Source: Devosia sp. YR412 (GTDB lineage Bacteria; Pseudomonadota; Alphaproteobacteria; Rhizobiales; Devosiaceae). Taken from it: a DNA stretch of 64,000 nt. The DNA lies in contig NZ_FOFL01000004.1 in assembly GCF_900110945.1 (NCBI RefSeq), forward strand, positions 186,001 through 250,000, read 5' to 3'. A program made the position numbers and the translations under genes. Shown here piece by piece: positions 36,874-45,273 of this stretch. Within the stretch, counting starts at the first letter, position 1; every line of letters starts with the position of its first letter. The notes beneath the pieces were generated by a model. It ran no database searches, was not told where the DNA came from, and was given only the letters and a program-made list of their open reading frames with translations.

Positions 36874-36973
36874 GACCTGTTGCGAAGACTTTGGACCCTC
36901 GGGGAATGCCGTCGCCAAGGCCGGGGTCTATACTTTTCGGGCGGCGGTCCTGCCGTAAGCCGGGGAGGACGAC

Positions 36974-37591
36974 ATGCAGTTCGGCAGTTCGGTGCGACGG
37001 CTCCTGGTCGCAATAGCGATAGCCTATTTCGCCCTGGTCCCCCTGGCCGTCGCACAGGTCGGCGCCGGCGCTGCCATCACCACCACCAATGTCAATATGC
37101 GGGCGGGGCCCGGCACCAATTATGCCGTGGTCGCCGTGCTGCACAATGGCGATCAGGTCTTCGTCAATCGGTGCAGTCGCGGCTGGTGCCTCTCCGACTT
37201 CGGCCGCGATCGCGGCTGGATTTCCGATTCCTTCCTGCGCCAGTTGATCGCCAGCCCGGGCGGCGGCGGACGGCCGATCCCCGATAACCCGAACCGGCCC
37301 AATATCAACATCAATATCGGCGCCGGTGGCGTCTCGATCGGCATGGGCCGCGCCTGCTTTTTCGAACGCGATAATTTCCGTGGTCGTAGTTTCTGCCTGC
37401 GTCAGGGCGAAAGCGAACGCAACCTCGGCCGCTGGGAGAGCCGCATCGGCTCGGTCATGATCGAGGGCCGCTCCACCACGGCCGAGATTTGCCTCAACCG
37501 CAATTTCGGCAATTGCAGCGCCTTCAACCGCAGCACGCCGATCCTCAACTTCACCATGCAGCAGAGCATTTCCTCGGTCCGGGTGCGCTAG
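36974..37591 (+). CDS. Secreted SH3-domain plus beta/gamma-crystallin-like protein
   Basis: 205 aa. A signal peptide (RRLLVAIAIAYFALVPLAVAQ) precedes an SH3_3 domain at about residues 33-90 (TTNVNMRAGPGTNYAVVAVL, RGWISDSFLR). A Pro/Asn/Gly linker follows. The C-terminal half has the CFFERDNFRGRSFCLRQGE pattern of beta/gamma-crystallin or I36-type inhibitor domains. It is probably a cell-wall or envelope binding protein; the SH3 part may hold peptidoglycan. It shares Cys-rich small-secreted style with the next gene, 24 bases on, and may be an operon with it. Confidence 0.8.
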   Translation: MQFGSSVRRLLVAIAIAYFALVPLAVAQVGAGAAITTTNVNMRAGPGTNYAVVAVLHNGDQVFVNRCSRGWCLSDFGRDRGWISDSFLRQLIASPGGGGRPIPDNPNRPNININIGAGGVSIGMGRACFFERDNFRGRSFCLRQGESERNLGRWESRIGSVMIEGRSTTAEICLNRNFGNCSAFNRSTPILNFTMQQSISSVRVR

Positions 37592-37615
37592 CGCTAGCGG
37601 GCATGGAGGGCAGCC

Positions 37616-38083
37616 ATGAGGCTTAGTCTAAAACACCAACTGAGATTGGCCCTGGTCACGGGCCTGCTGCTGGCGATGCCAATCGCAGCGCAGGAGACCC
37701 GGGTGGTTGTGCCCGATCACCCGCAGGGCATTCCCGTCAGCGGCTGTTTCCGCGCCACGCAAAATCTCTTCGGGCCCTATCGGCTGACCTTCTGCCTCGA
37801 GCGGCGCGGCAGCTATCAGGTGCGCGGTGGCAACCTGTCCTGTGATGGCCGGCTGTTCTGGCACACCTCCGGTCGCGACATCTTCATCGACCTTGAGCGC
37901 ACCTCCTGCGGCCGCGGGCGTGCCTGGGAAGAAGCGACCATGGACTGCCGCCACACCGGCAATCTGATCAGCCGGCTGGCCGGCCAGGCATTGGGCATTC
38001 CATTGCTCAATTCACTGCGCTGCACCTATCACCCCAGCGTGCGCGGCGTCAGCCGCCGTACCTTCACCGCCGTGCGGCTCTAG
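37616..38083 (+). CDS. Uncharacterised secreted Cys-rich protein
   Basis: 155 aa. No family recognised. An N-terminal signal (LRLALVTGLLLAMPIAAQE) is followed by a mature domain with six Cys (SGCFRATQ, FCLERRG, LSCDGRLF, TSCGRGRAW, MDCRHTG, LRCTYHP), which could form three disulfides in the periplasm. Its stop codon shares a CTAG with the stop of the opposing META-domain gene, so the two ends overlap by 4 bases. Downstream of the SH3/crystallin gene by 24 bases. Confidence 0.75.
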   Translation: MRLSLKHQLRLALVTGLLLAMPIAAQETRVVVPDHPQGIPVSGCFRATQNLFGPYRLTFCLERRGSYQVRGGNLSCDGRLFWHTSGRDIFIDLERTSCGRGRAWEEATMDCRHTGNLISRLAGQALGIPLLNSLRCTYHPSVRGVSRRTFTAVRL

Positions 38084-38544
38084 TCGGCGGCTCTAAAGCG
38101 CATGGTGCCGGAGTCGAACGGCTGTTCCAGCAGCAGCTCGCCATCCAGCAGGAAGAAGCTGCCGACCCGTTCGAGATTGATGGCAAACTGCTGGTCCAGC
38201 GATCCCTCGGGACACATCATCCGCGTGGCACCGATCGGCTTGATACTGATCCGGCTGTCGGCACTGACCGTGTAGCGGCCGAAACCGCGGTTGCAGTCCA
38301 CCTGCAGCGCCATGCTGCCATCCTCCGCGAAAGTGACGCTATAGCTGGCTGGATCGGCAACCTCGATCTGGTCCTTTGGCGTCTGCAATCCCAGCCATTC
38401 CCAGGTGACACCAACAATCTCCGGCGGCAGGCTCAGCGCGGCATCAGCCGCCTTGCCGTCGCCATGAGCCTGGCTAAGCCCGAGGCCCATCAGACAAGCC
38501 GCGATGATCGCGGCGTGTCGCCGCTTGACTAAGATGAAAGCCAT
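38080..38544 (-). CDS. META-domain secreted protein (HslJ-like)
   Basis: 154 aa from the ATG with AGAGGAG upstream; a longer frame exists but adds no signal. A signal sequence (RRHAAIIAACLMGLGLSQAHG) precedes one META domain: ITWEW-type start at VTWEWLG, FAEDGSMALQVDCNRGFGRYTV, ISIKPIGATRMMCPEGSLDQQF and VGSFFLLDGELLLE. META proteins such as HslJ are linked to envelope stress or novobiocin resistance, with unclear biochemistry. Confidence 0.85.
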   Translation of the reverse strand: MAFILVKRRHAAIIAACLMGLGLSQAHGDGKAADAALSLPPEIVGVTWEWLGLQTPKDQIEVADPASYSVTFAEDGSMALQVDCNRGFGRYTVSADSRISIKPIGATRMMCPEGSLDQQFAINLERVGSFFLLDGELLLEQPFDSGTMRFRAAD

Positions 38545-38637
38545 TTCAATTCTCCTCTTTGTCTCGCCCACTATAGAAAGCGCGGCGCCCAATGACATGC
38601 CCAGCGGCCTCGGGCCTAGGCCATGGGTCCAGAACGG

Positions 38638-39294
38638 CTAGAGCGCCGGCAATTCCTGCTGGACGACTTCTGACACCACCAGCAAAACGGTCAGCAGAAC
38701 CCAGCTCACCAACACCAGCAGAACCACGCCGATCATCGCAATGGCAGTGCCCAGCAGCACCGCCAACCCATCCCGGTTCAGCATGCCGACGCAGGTGATC
38801 GCCAGGCCCAGCGACGGCAGTGTATTGGTGAAAGGGATCGGCACCAGCATGGCAAAGCCATAACCGAAGGCCAAAACCGCCAGCATCGGCAACAGCCGCG
38901 GCGACGCCAATGCCGAAGCGCGCGGCCTCGAAAATTTCGAGATTAAGCGAGTGAAGCCTGCCAGGAATTCCAGCAATCTGACCAGGATCGGCAGCGGGAT
39001 CTGGCGTTCACCGACAAACGCCCAAAGCCGCAACGGCCGCCGGGCCAACAGCATCACCGCAAAGGCCATGATCGCGAGCCCGACGACCAGGCTATAACCG
39101 GGCGGCCCCGGCAACAGGTTGAGCACGGCAAAAATCAATATGGCCAACACATGGGAGTCCGGCCCGATAATCGCGATCAAGCCATTGCAACTCAGCCGCG
39201 CTTCGGGATTCTCCGACATCGCCCGGATGCGCTGCAGCACCCCCGCCACCATGGCCTCCAGCGGTGTGGGGACAACTGCCGCCGTGTCCGTCAT
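38638..39294 (-). CDS. ExoD-family exopolysaccharide synthesis membrane protein
   Basis: 218 aa with four to five membrane segments. LLPGPPGYSLVVGLAIM and LVPIPFTNTLPSLGLAI are the ExoD-family signatures. ExoD of rhizobia affects exopolysaccharide production and alkaline tolerance; its molecular action is not settled. It stands alone, about 93 bases from the META gene, but exopolysaccharide genes recur at 60-64 kb. Confidence 0.85.
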   Translation of the reverse strand: MTDTAAVVPTPLEAMVAGVLQRIRAMSENPEARLSCNGLIAIIGPDSHVLAILIFAVLNLLPGPPGYSLVVGLAIMAFAVMLLARRPLRLWAFVGERQIPLPILVRLLEFLAGFTRLISKFSRPRASALASPRLLPMLAVLAFGYGFAMLVPIPFTNTLPSLGLAITCVGMLNRDGLAVLLGTAIAMIGVVLLVLVSWVLLTVLLVVSEVVQQELPAL

Positions 39295-39520
39295 GGCAAG
39301 CGTCGCGGCAAGGCCTGTTCTTCAAACTCATCCATGGCTCATGCTAACAACGCCTGCCCTACCCGGACATGGCCTCACATCCCCGACCTACTCAGACCGT
39401 CCCGACGTATTCGTCCCACAGATAGAGACGATTGGCATAAGGCATGGGCCGCCCGCCAAGGCTATCCAGGCGACCTCGCCCTATAGTGCCGCTCGATGAC
39501 AATCCGTGCGGGGGGGGTAA
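39295..39520. other. Intergenic region before the SHOCT membrane gene
   Basis: 226 bases without a gene. It should hold promoters for ExoD (minus) and the SHOCT protein (plus). A run of eight G (39510-39517) ends just before TAAATG and serves as the ribosome site of the latter; it is outside coding sequence. Confidence 0.5.
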
Positions 39521-39901
39521 ATGCTTTCGGGCTTCTGGGATTTCCTGTGGCTGATCATTTGGAGCTTCTTCCTGATCTCCTATCTGATGGTACTGTTTCA
39601 GATCATCATCGATATGTTCCTCGACAACGAACTCGGCGGCTTTGCCAAGGCGCTGTGGACGATTGCCCTGCTAGTCCTGCCCATGCTGACGGCGCTGGCT
39701 TACATCCTGTTTCGCGGTGGCGGCATGGCCAGACGGCGACGTGAGGATGCGCGGCGCAGCAGTGAAGGTGCGGAGTCCTATATCCGCACCGTCGCCGGAC
39801 GATCCCCGGCCACGGAAATAGCCGAAGCCAATGCCCTGTTGCGCGACGGCACAATTTCGGAAGCCGAGTTTCTCCGCATCAAGGCCAAGGCGCTGGCCTG
39901 A
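39521..39901 (+). CDS. Small membrane protein with PLDc_N-like segment and SHOCT domain
   Basis: 126 aa. Two membrane segments (FLWLIIWSFFLISYLMVLFQIIIDMFL and ALWTIALLVLPMLTALAYILF), with DNELGGFAKALWTI between, resemble the phospholipase D nuclease N-terminal module. The C-terminus EIAEANALLRDGTISEAEFLRIKAKAL is a SHOCT motif, often an oligomerisation or regulatory tail. The middle is charged and cytoplasmic. Function unknown; preceded by a poly-G ribosome site. Confidence 0.82.
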   Translation: MLSGFWDFLWLIIWSFFLISYLMVLFQIIIDMFLDNELGGFAKALWTIALLVLPMLTALAYILFRGGGMARRRREDARRSSEGAESYIRTVAGRSPATEIAEANALLRDGTISEAEFLRIKAKALA

Positions 39902-40162
39902 AACAGCGTTACTAAAGCGGTCGAGACATATCGCATAGGGCTGGGACGCAGTGCCTATTCACCTTGGATAAATTCGGGACTAGAATTATTCGGCGCAGCT
40001 GCGGGAGGGCAGCTTGCGCGGCTTTGAAAGCCCTGGGCGCGGCCGCGGTCCCGGCTTAGGGCACGCGCCGCGGAACTAATCGATCATCTCGCAATAGGCC
40101 GGCAACCGACCGCCGGCGGCCTATCCGTCCACTGTGCAGTGTTCAGGGCGTGGGAGGGGAAG
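39902..40162. other. Intergenic region upstream of the AraC regulator
   Basis: 261 bases with no gene. The first 90 bases are AT-rich (for example ttggataaattcgggactagaattattc) and may contain a promoter. The rest is GC-rich with loosely repeated GCCGGC/CCGCCGGCGG runs but no clean terminator. The regulator's start region lies at its end. Confidence 0.45.
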
Positions 40163-41230
40163 TTGTTCAGTACCACACAGCGTGCGATCGAAACCCGGCC
40201 GCCGCTTGCGCAATCACCGAAACTGATCCGGCAATACCATTTCACCAATCGCCATCTGCCGCATGCGCTGCAATATGATGCCTGGCGCGACATGGTGCAG
40301 CCCATTATGGAACTGGACGCCGAGCCGTCCGCCGCTGGCTATGCCGTCGAGATCAAGGCCTGGGATCTGGGGCGGCTTGCCCTGACGCGCTCGACTACGC
40401 CGCCCGCCACCTTCCACCGTGACACCTTGCATATTCGCAGCAAGGGCCTTGATCACTGGTGTTTCGTCGCAGTCAAGACAGGCTCGGTTGAAACCACGCG
40501 CCCCGGCCGCACCAATCAAATCTATCCGGGCACACTGTTCATCAAATCCCTGCATAGTCCCCTCGCCGGCAGCAAGACCGAAACCAGCGGCCTCTGCATT
40601 TTCGTGCCGCGCGATTTCTGCCGCGAACGTGTCGGCGCCCTGGATGCCGCAGACGACACGGTCCTCTGTTCCGGCCTGGGACGGCTGCTCGCCGCCTACT
40701 TGGTCGATCTCGACCGGCAGCTGCGCCGGATGACCGAAGACGAAATACCGAGCATACTGGCCGCGACGCACGCCATGATCGACGCCTGCATCGCCCCAAC
40801 GCCCGACCGGCTTGCCGATGCGTCCGCCCCCATCAATGCCACCCTCTTGGAGCGCGCCCGCGAGCTGGTGCAGACCAACCTGCTCTCGCCAACGCTCGGG
40901 GTCGATGAAATCTGCCGCACCCTAGGCATTTCCCGCTCGCGGTTATATCGGCTGTTCGAAGATCTGGGCGGTGTGGTCCACTACATCCGCAGCCGTCGCC
41001 TGCTCGATGCGCATCGTGTCCTGTCGGCCGGCACCGACAACCGGCCGATCGTCAACATCGCTGCCGAGCGTGACTTCCTCGACCCCGCTGACTTCAGCCG
41101 GGCCTTCAAGCGAGAATTCGGCTATAGCCCCCGGGAAGTGCGACTTGGCCTCCGCCCACCAAGCCAGCCACAGGCCAACAATACCGAGCCGGTCGGAACC
41201 TTCGCCGACCTGCTCTACCGACTGCATTAA
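40163..41230 (+). CDS. AraC-family transcriptional regulator
   Basis: 355 aa from a TTG at 40163, which has GGAGG 5 bases upstream; a GTG eight codons earlier is the alternative. The C-terminal two helix-turn-helix domain (about residues 245-340) shows VDEICRTLGISRSRLYRLFEDLGG and the second helix DFLDPADFSRAFKREFGYSPREVR, which match AraC/XylS. The N-terminal half resembles the AraC_binding_2 type. No target can be read; a hydrolase/monooxygenase cassette begins convergently just beyond. Confidence 0.88.
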   Translation: MFSTTQRAIETRPPLAQSPKLIRQYHFTNRHLPHALQYDAWRDMVQPIMELDAEPSAAGYAVEIKAWDLGRLALTRSTTPPATFHRDTLHIRSKGLDHWCFVAVKTGSVETTRPGRTNQIYPGTLFIKSLHSPLAGSKTETSGLCIFVPRDFCRERVGALDAADDTVLCSGLGRLLAAYLVDLDRQLRRMTEDEIPSILAATHAMIDACIAPTPDRLADASAPINATLLERARELVQTNLLSPTLGVDEICRTLGISRSRLYRLFEDLGGVVHYIRSRRLLDAHRVLSAGTDNRPIVNIAAERDFLDPADFSRAFKREFGYSPREVRLGLRPPSQPQANNTEPVGTFADLLYRLH

Positions 41231-41234
41231 GGTG

Positions 41235-41269
41235 CAAAAAAGCGCCGCTCCCGAGACCGGCAGCGGCGC
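41235..41269 (-). terminator. Rho-independent terminator after the AhpD-like gene
   Basis: On the minus strand an 8-bp stem GCGCCGCT / AGCGGCGC with a 12-base loop is followed by a run of six T. It ends the minus-strand operon that starts at 48778. On the plus strand there is no U-run, so it is weaker for the AraC gene. Confidence 0.85.
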
Positions 41270-41288
41270 CTATCTTGTGCGGCGTTGA

Positions 41289-41894
41289 CTATGCTGCCTT
41301 TGCCGGCACCGGCTCGCCTAGCGACAGCATCAGGCGGTTGGCCCAGTTGAAGAAGGCCGAGGTCGAAATGACGTCGGTGATCTCAAAATCATCGAGCCCC
41401 GCCGCGCGCAGTTCCGCAATCTCGGCCACGCCAAATTGGCCGGGCGTATCGCTCAACGCCACTGCGGCCTGCTTGACTGCATTCCAGCGCTCGCCCAGAT
41501 CGGTATCCACGCCGTCATCGAGCAGGCGCTGCACGTCGTCGCGGCGCTTGGAATGGGTCGATGCAAAGCGCGAATGCACCGAGGCGCAGAAGATGCAGCC
41601 ATTGTGGCGCGAAGTCGCCGTGGCGGAGAGCTCACGCTCGGCGCGCGGCAGGCCCCCATTCGGGTTGTAGAAAATATCCTTGTCGGCGTTGGTGCGCGCC
41701 TCGAGCACTTCAGGGTCATGCGCCAGCAGCATGAAATAGTCCGACTTGGAGCGCGACGCATCGACCAAACCCGCCCAGTGACGCTCGGTCAACTCAGCTT
41801 CGGTCAGCGGCTGCAGCCATGGCGCCCAGCCCAGTTCATCCTGGGTGAAAACGGCGGGTGGCGTGCTGTCGGGATAGGAAATGGTCTTGGTCAT
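41289..41894 (-). CDS. AhpD/CMD-type alkylhydroperoxidase-domain protein
   Basis: 201 aa from MTKTISYPD. The CMD/AhpD redox motif is GCIFCASVHSRFAS, with Cys-x-x-Cys plus the His used in AhpD proteins, and an Arg/Glu pair around ERELSATATSRHN. It should act as a small peroxidase or dehydrogenase-like redox protein in the cytoplasm. The longer upstream frame is not supported. It ends an operon holding a luciferase-like monooxygenase, a second CMD protein and a peptide-type ABC importer; this fixed set resembles the TIGR04027-04030 gene sets (Avi_7169/7170, KPN_01858-type), from memory. Confidence 0.85.
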   Translation of the reverse strand: MTKTISYPDSTPPAVFTQDELGWAPWLQPLTEAELTERHWAGLVDASRSKSDYFMLLAHDPEVLEARTNADKDIFYNPNGGLPRAERELSATATSRHNGCIFCASVHSRFASTHSKRRDDVQRLLDDGVDTDLGERWNAVKQAAVALSDTPGQFGVAEIAELRAAGLDDFEITDVISTSAFFNWANRLMLSLGEPVPAKAA

Positions 41895-41904
41895 GAACTG
41901 ATCC

Positions 41905-42570
41905 TTACAAACTGTTGCCAGCGGCGAGCGCGGCAGTGAAGCTATCGGAATTTGCGGCAATCGGCTGTTCGCTGGCGCTGGCAAGCGCGGTCAGGCCATC
42001 GACCATGCGCACCTGGAAGGCGAGATAGGCGACCAGTTGCGATAGCGTCACGATGGCGCTGGTGCTCCAGCCGGCATCAAGCAGGGCCTGCAGCGCTTCG
42101 CGGCTAGCGTCGCGTGGGCGGAAGACAAGCAAGTGTGCATGTTCGAGCGCCGCGCTGAGCTTGTCGCCCAACAATTTGCGCGCATCGGCCCCAACCCGAT
42201 AATGCGGCCCGGCCTTGTTCTCGGCCGACAGCGGACCAGCCGGATAAATCCCATAGGGACCCTCGGTTTGGCCGGCCTCGATTTCGCCGGTGATCAGCGC
42301 CGAGAGCACCGGACCATCCTCCGCCTGCGACAGGCTATGGGCATAATGGTCAGCTAGGACGATCTGGCCATGCAGGCCCGCCACAAAACTGGCGACTGCG
42401 AGCCGCTCCAACAGCGTGACCTGCGTTACGTCACGGGGTTGGAACAGCGCGACATAGGCCTTCTGGATATTTTCCCGCGCCACTTCGCGATGGCGCCTTA
42501 GCACGTCGAGGCGTGAGCCGGGCGTGATGGACAGGATTTGGTCGATAAGATCGGTATGCTGGGCGCTCAT
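41905..42570 (-). CDS. CMD-domain protein without Cys (AhpD-like relative)
   Basis: 221 aa. It belongs to the carboxymuconolactone decarboxylase-like fold and appears to be the non-redox partner of the preceding AhpD-like gene: it contains no Cys, so peroxidase activity is unlikely. Two segments, VALFQPRDVTQVTLLERLAV and LLVFRPRDASREALQALLDA, share a FxPRD(x)xxxxL pattern and may mark an internal duplication. The VAGLHGQIVLADHYAHSL stretch is conserved in this class. Function unknown; 10 bases upstream of the AhpD-like gene. Confidence 0.8.
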   Translation of the reverse strand: MSAQHTDLIDQILSITPGSRLDVLRRHREVARENIQKAYVALFQPRDVTQVTLLERLAVASFVAGLHGQIVLADHYAHSLSQAEDGPVLSALITGEIEAGQTEGPYGIYPAGPLSAENKAGPHYRVGADARKLLGDKLSAALEHAHLLVFRPRDASREALQALLDAGWSTSAIVTLSQLVAYLAFQVRMVDGLTALASASEQPIAANSDSFTAALAAGNSL

Positions 42571-42589
42571 GGAACGCTCCTCTGCTGGT

Positions 42590-43624
42590 TTAGCGGGCTA
42601 TGGCAAAGCGTGGGGTGTTCGGCTGATTGCGCCAGCCAAGCGCCGGGGCGACCTCTGTGGCGATCAGCTCGAGCGAGCGCAGGATCAGCGCGTGCGGCGG
42701 ATCGACCGAGTGCACCTGGAAGGAAATATCCGTGGCCCGGTCAAGCGTCGCGTCCTCGGCCAGGCTGGCGATCACATCCTGCGGTGCGCCGACATGGGTA
42801 TCGAAGGATTTGATCAGGTCTTCGAGGCTGTCGCCGCTCAGGATATGGCCTGAAGCCACAAACTTGTCGGCAATGCGTTGCAGGCCGATATCGGCCCATT
42901 CATAGGCCGTGGCCTGGTCATCGGCGACGAACAGCGTGCGCGAGGCCAGGATGCGCGGCTCGACACCAGCCGGCAGCGCCGCCAGATAGGCATCGATGAT
43001 CGGCTGCTGCAGGTCGGCGAGGCTGGCCTGTGGATTGTCCTTGCTGCGCGGCTGGGTGCGCGACAGCATTAGGCCATCACCCGCCGCACCCGCGCGCTGG
43101 CCGCCCTCCACCGAGAAGGTCGCCTGCCAGATACGGCCGAGCAGCGACTTGCCCTCGGGATAAAGCCGGTTGCCGCCGCCAACATCGGCGCCATCCAGCG
43201 CCGCCCGCACCACGGCCAGGTTGGCGCCATGGATCGCTCCGCGCTGCGCACTATCCAGGCCAAAGGCAGTGAACGAACTTGCCGTGCCGCCGCTACCGAC
43301 GCCCAATTCCAGCCGACCACCGCTCAGCAGATCAAATACCACCGCATCTTCGGCAACCCGCAACGGCGCTTCGAGCGGCAGGGTGACGATGCCGGTGCCA
43401 AGGCGAATGGTGCTCGTCCGCGCTGCAACGTGGCTGAGGAACACGAAGGGCGATGGCAGGCCGCCCTCGTCGTGGTTGAAATGGTGCTGCGCCACCCAGG
43501 CGGCGTCAAAGCCCTGCTCCTCCGCCTTGACGATCTGCTCGATGGCGAGGCGATAGCGCTCGGCCGGCGTTGCGTCATCGAGCAGCCGGGTAAAAAAGCC
43601 CAGGCGTTTGGTATTGTCGGTCAT
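42590..43624 (-). CDS. FMN-dependent luciferase-like monooxygenase
   Basis: 344 aa, bacterial luciferase superfamily TIM barrel. Motifs are [21 protein letters not shown] (start, near residue 38), [41 protein letters not shown] ([11 protein letters not shown]), and a conserved RPAT/QP flavin-binding type segment. The enzyme uses FMNH2, so a separate flavin reductase is required; none is adjacent. Overlaps the ABC ATPase by 4 bases. Substrate unknown; may attack an imported sulfonate, alkyl or aromatic compound. Confidence 0.88.
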   Translation of the reverse strand: [344 protein letters not shown]

Positions 43625-45273
43625 TCTGCGGCTCCGGCATATTCGAGGTTTCGGGCGCTGCTCGGCAGCTGGCGACCGGGAATGGCAGCGAGAAGTTCGC
43701 GGGTGTAATTCGCCTGCGGCCGGGTAAAGACTTCAGCCACCGCGCCGCTTTCCACCGCGCGGCCCGCCTGCATCACGGTGACGGTGTGGGCAATCTGGCG
43801 CACCACCGCGAGGTCGTGAGTGACGAAGAGATAGGTCAGTCCCAATTGCTGCTGCAGGTCTTCCAGTAGTCGCAGGATCTGAGCCTGTACCGTGACGTCG
43901 AGTGCCGAAACTGCCTCGTCGAGCACCAGCACGCGCGGCTCAAGGATCAGCGCGCGGGCGATGGCAACACGCTGGCGTTGACCGCCCGACAGGGCCCGGG
44001 GACTGCGCCCGATCGTATCAGCGGGCAGGTCGACTTGGGCGAGAATGGCCGCCACCCGCTCATGGCGCTCAGCCTTGCCGACCGGCTCGAAATTGCGCAG
44101 CGGCTCGCCGATGATCTCGCAGACGCTTTGGCGTGGATCGAGTGAGGAAAAGGGGTTTTGATACACCAGTTGCACGTTCCGCCGGAACTGGCGCAAGGGC
44201 TCACCGGAGAGCGCAGTGATCTCTGTGCCCTCGATGGTGACTCGGCCAGACGTCGGACGTTGAAAGCCGACGACGCTGCGCGCAATGGTGGTCTTGCCGG
44301 AGCCGGATTCCCCGACCAGCGCATGCGTCGTGCCAGCCGCCACCGCAAAAGACACATCATCAACAGCTCGAAAGGCTTTGCCAGCGACGTTGAAGTCCTG
44401 CGTGAGCCCAGAAACCACAATGCTTGCCTCAGCCTTTACTGGCGTCAAGCGCAGGCTGAGCGGCGCGAGCGACGGCGCATCGGCCAGCAATCGACGCGTG
44501 TAGTCGCTGCTTGGCCGAGCCAGCAACGCTGCCGTCGGCCCCTGTTCCTGGATACGACCGCCCTTCAGCACCACGATGCGGTCGGCCCGGTCGGCGGCCA
44601 CGCCGAGATCATGCGTCACCAACAAAACGGACGTGCCGAATTCGCTGCGCAATGCGTCGATCAGATCGAGAATGCGGCGTTGGACCGTAACGTCTAGCGC
44701 GCTTGTCGGCTCATCGGCAATGATCAGCCCGGGCCGCAAAGCGACCGCAATGGCGATCAGCACGCGCTGCTTCATCCCGCCGGACAACTCATGCGGATAT
44801 TGATCATAGCGCAGCGCCGGATTGCTCAACCCGACGCGGGTCAGCAGTTCCAGCACACAGATCTTACGCAGGCGGCCATCGCGCTCGCCATGCAGCCGCA
44901 GGATTTCCCCGACCTGGGCGCCGATGGTCAATACCGGATTGAGCGAAGACCCAGGATCCTGTGGCACAAGGCTGATCGACTTGCCGCGGATGGCGTCGAG
45001 CCGCCGGCTGGACCAGCCGGTGATCTCGGGACCACTGAGCCGCACGCTGCCCGCTTCCACCCGGCCATTGTCCGGCAACAGGCCGATCACTGCCTGCGCG
45101 GTCGAGGTTTTGCCCGAACCGGACTCGCCGACCAGAGCCACGACTTCGCCGGCACCCACGGTGAAGGACACATCCTCCACCACGCGCCGCCAGCCGGCTT
45201 CCTGCCGATAGGCAAGGCTCAGCCCTTCGACGGCAAGCACGGGGGGCTGATTGGGAAACACGATGGTGGTCAT
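43621..45273 (-). CDS. Peptide/nickel-type ABC transporter ATP-binding protein, fused two-domain
   Basis: 550 aa with two full nucleotide-binding domains in one chain. Domain one: [31 protein letters not shown]. Domain two: [41 protein letters not shown]. In the peptide class these are usually two genes (as in the DppD/DppF pair at 5.2-7.3 kb). Both sites look complete. It drives import through the two permeases that follow, with 4-base overlaps on each side. Confidence 0.92.
   Translation of the reverse strand: MTTIVFPNQPPVLAVEGLSLAYRQEAGWRRVVEDVSFTVGAGEVVALVGESGSGKTSTAQAVIGLLPDNGRVEAGSVRLSGPEITGWSSRRLDAIRGKSISLVPQDPGSSLNPVLTIGAQVGEILRLHGERDGRLRKICVLELLTRVGLSNPALRYDQYPHELSGGMKQRVLIAIAVALRPGLIIADEPTSALDVTVQRRILDLIDALRSEFGTSVLLVTHDLGVAADRADRIVVLKGGRIQEQGPTAALLARPSSDYTRRLLADAPSLAPLSLRLTPVKAEASIVVSGLTQDFNVAGKAFRAVDDVSFAVAAGTTHALVGESGSGKTTIARSVVGFQRPTSGRVTIEGTEITALSGEPLRQFRRNVQLVYQNPFSSLDPRQSVCEIIGEPLRNFEPVGKAERHERVAAILAQVDLPADTIGRSPRALSGGQRQRVAIARALILEPRVLVLDEAVSALDVTVQAQILRLLEDLQQQLGLTYLFVTHDLAVVRQIAHTVTVMQAGRAVESGAVAEVFTRPQANYTRELLAAIPGRQLPSSARNLEYAGAAE

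Noticed and set aside
39510..39517. Run of eight G as a possible frameshift or phase-variation site
   Set aside because: It lies outside coding sequence and acts as the ribosome site of the SHOCT gene; variation there could alter translation but there is no evidence.
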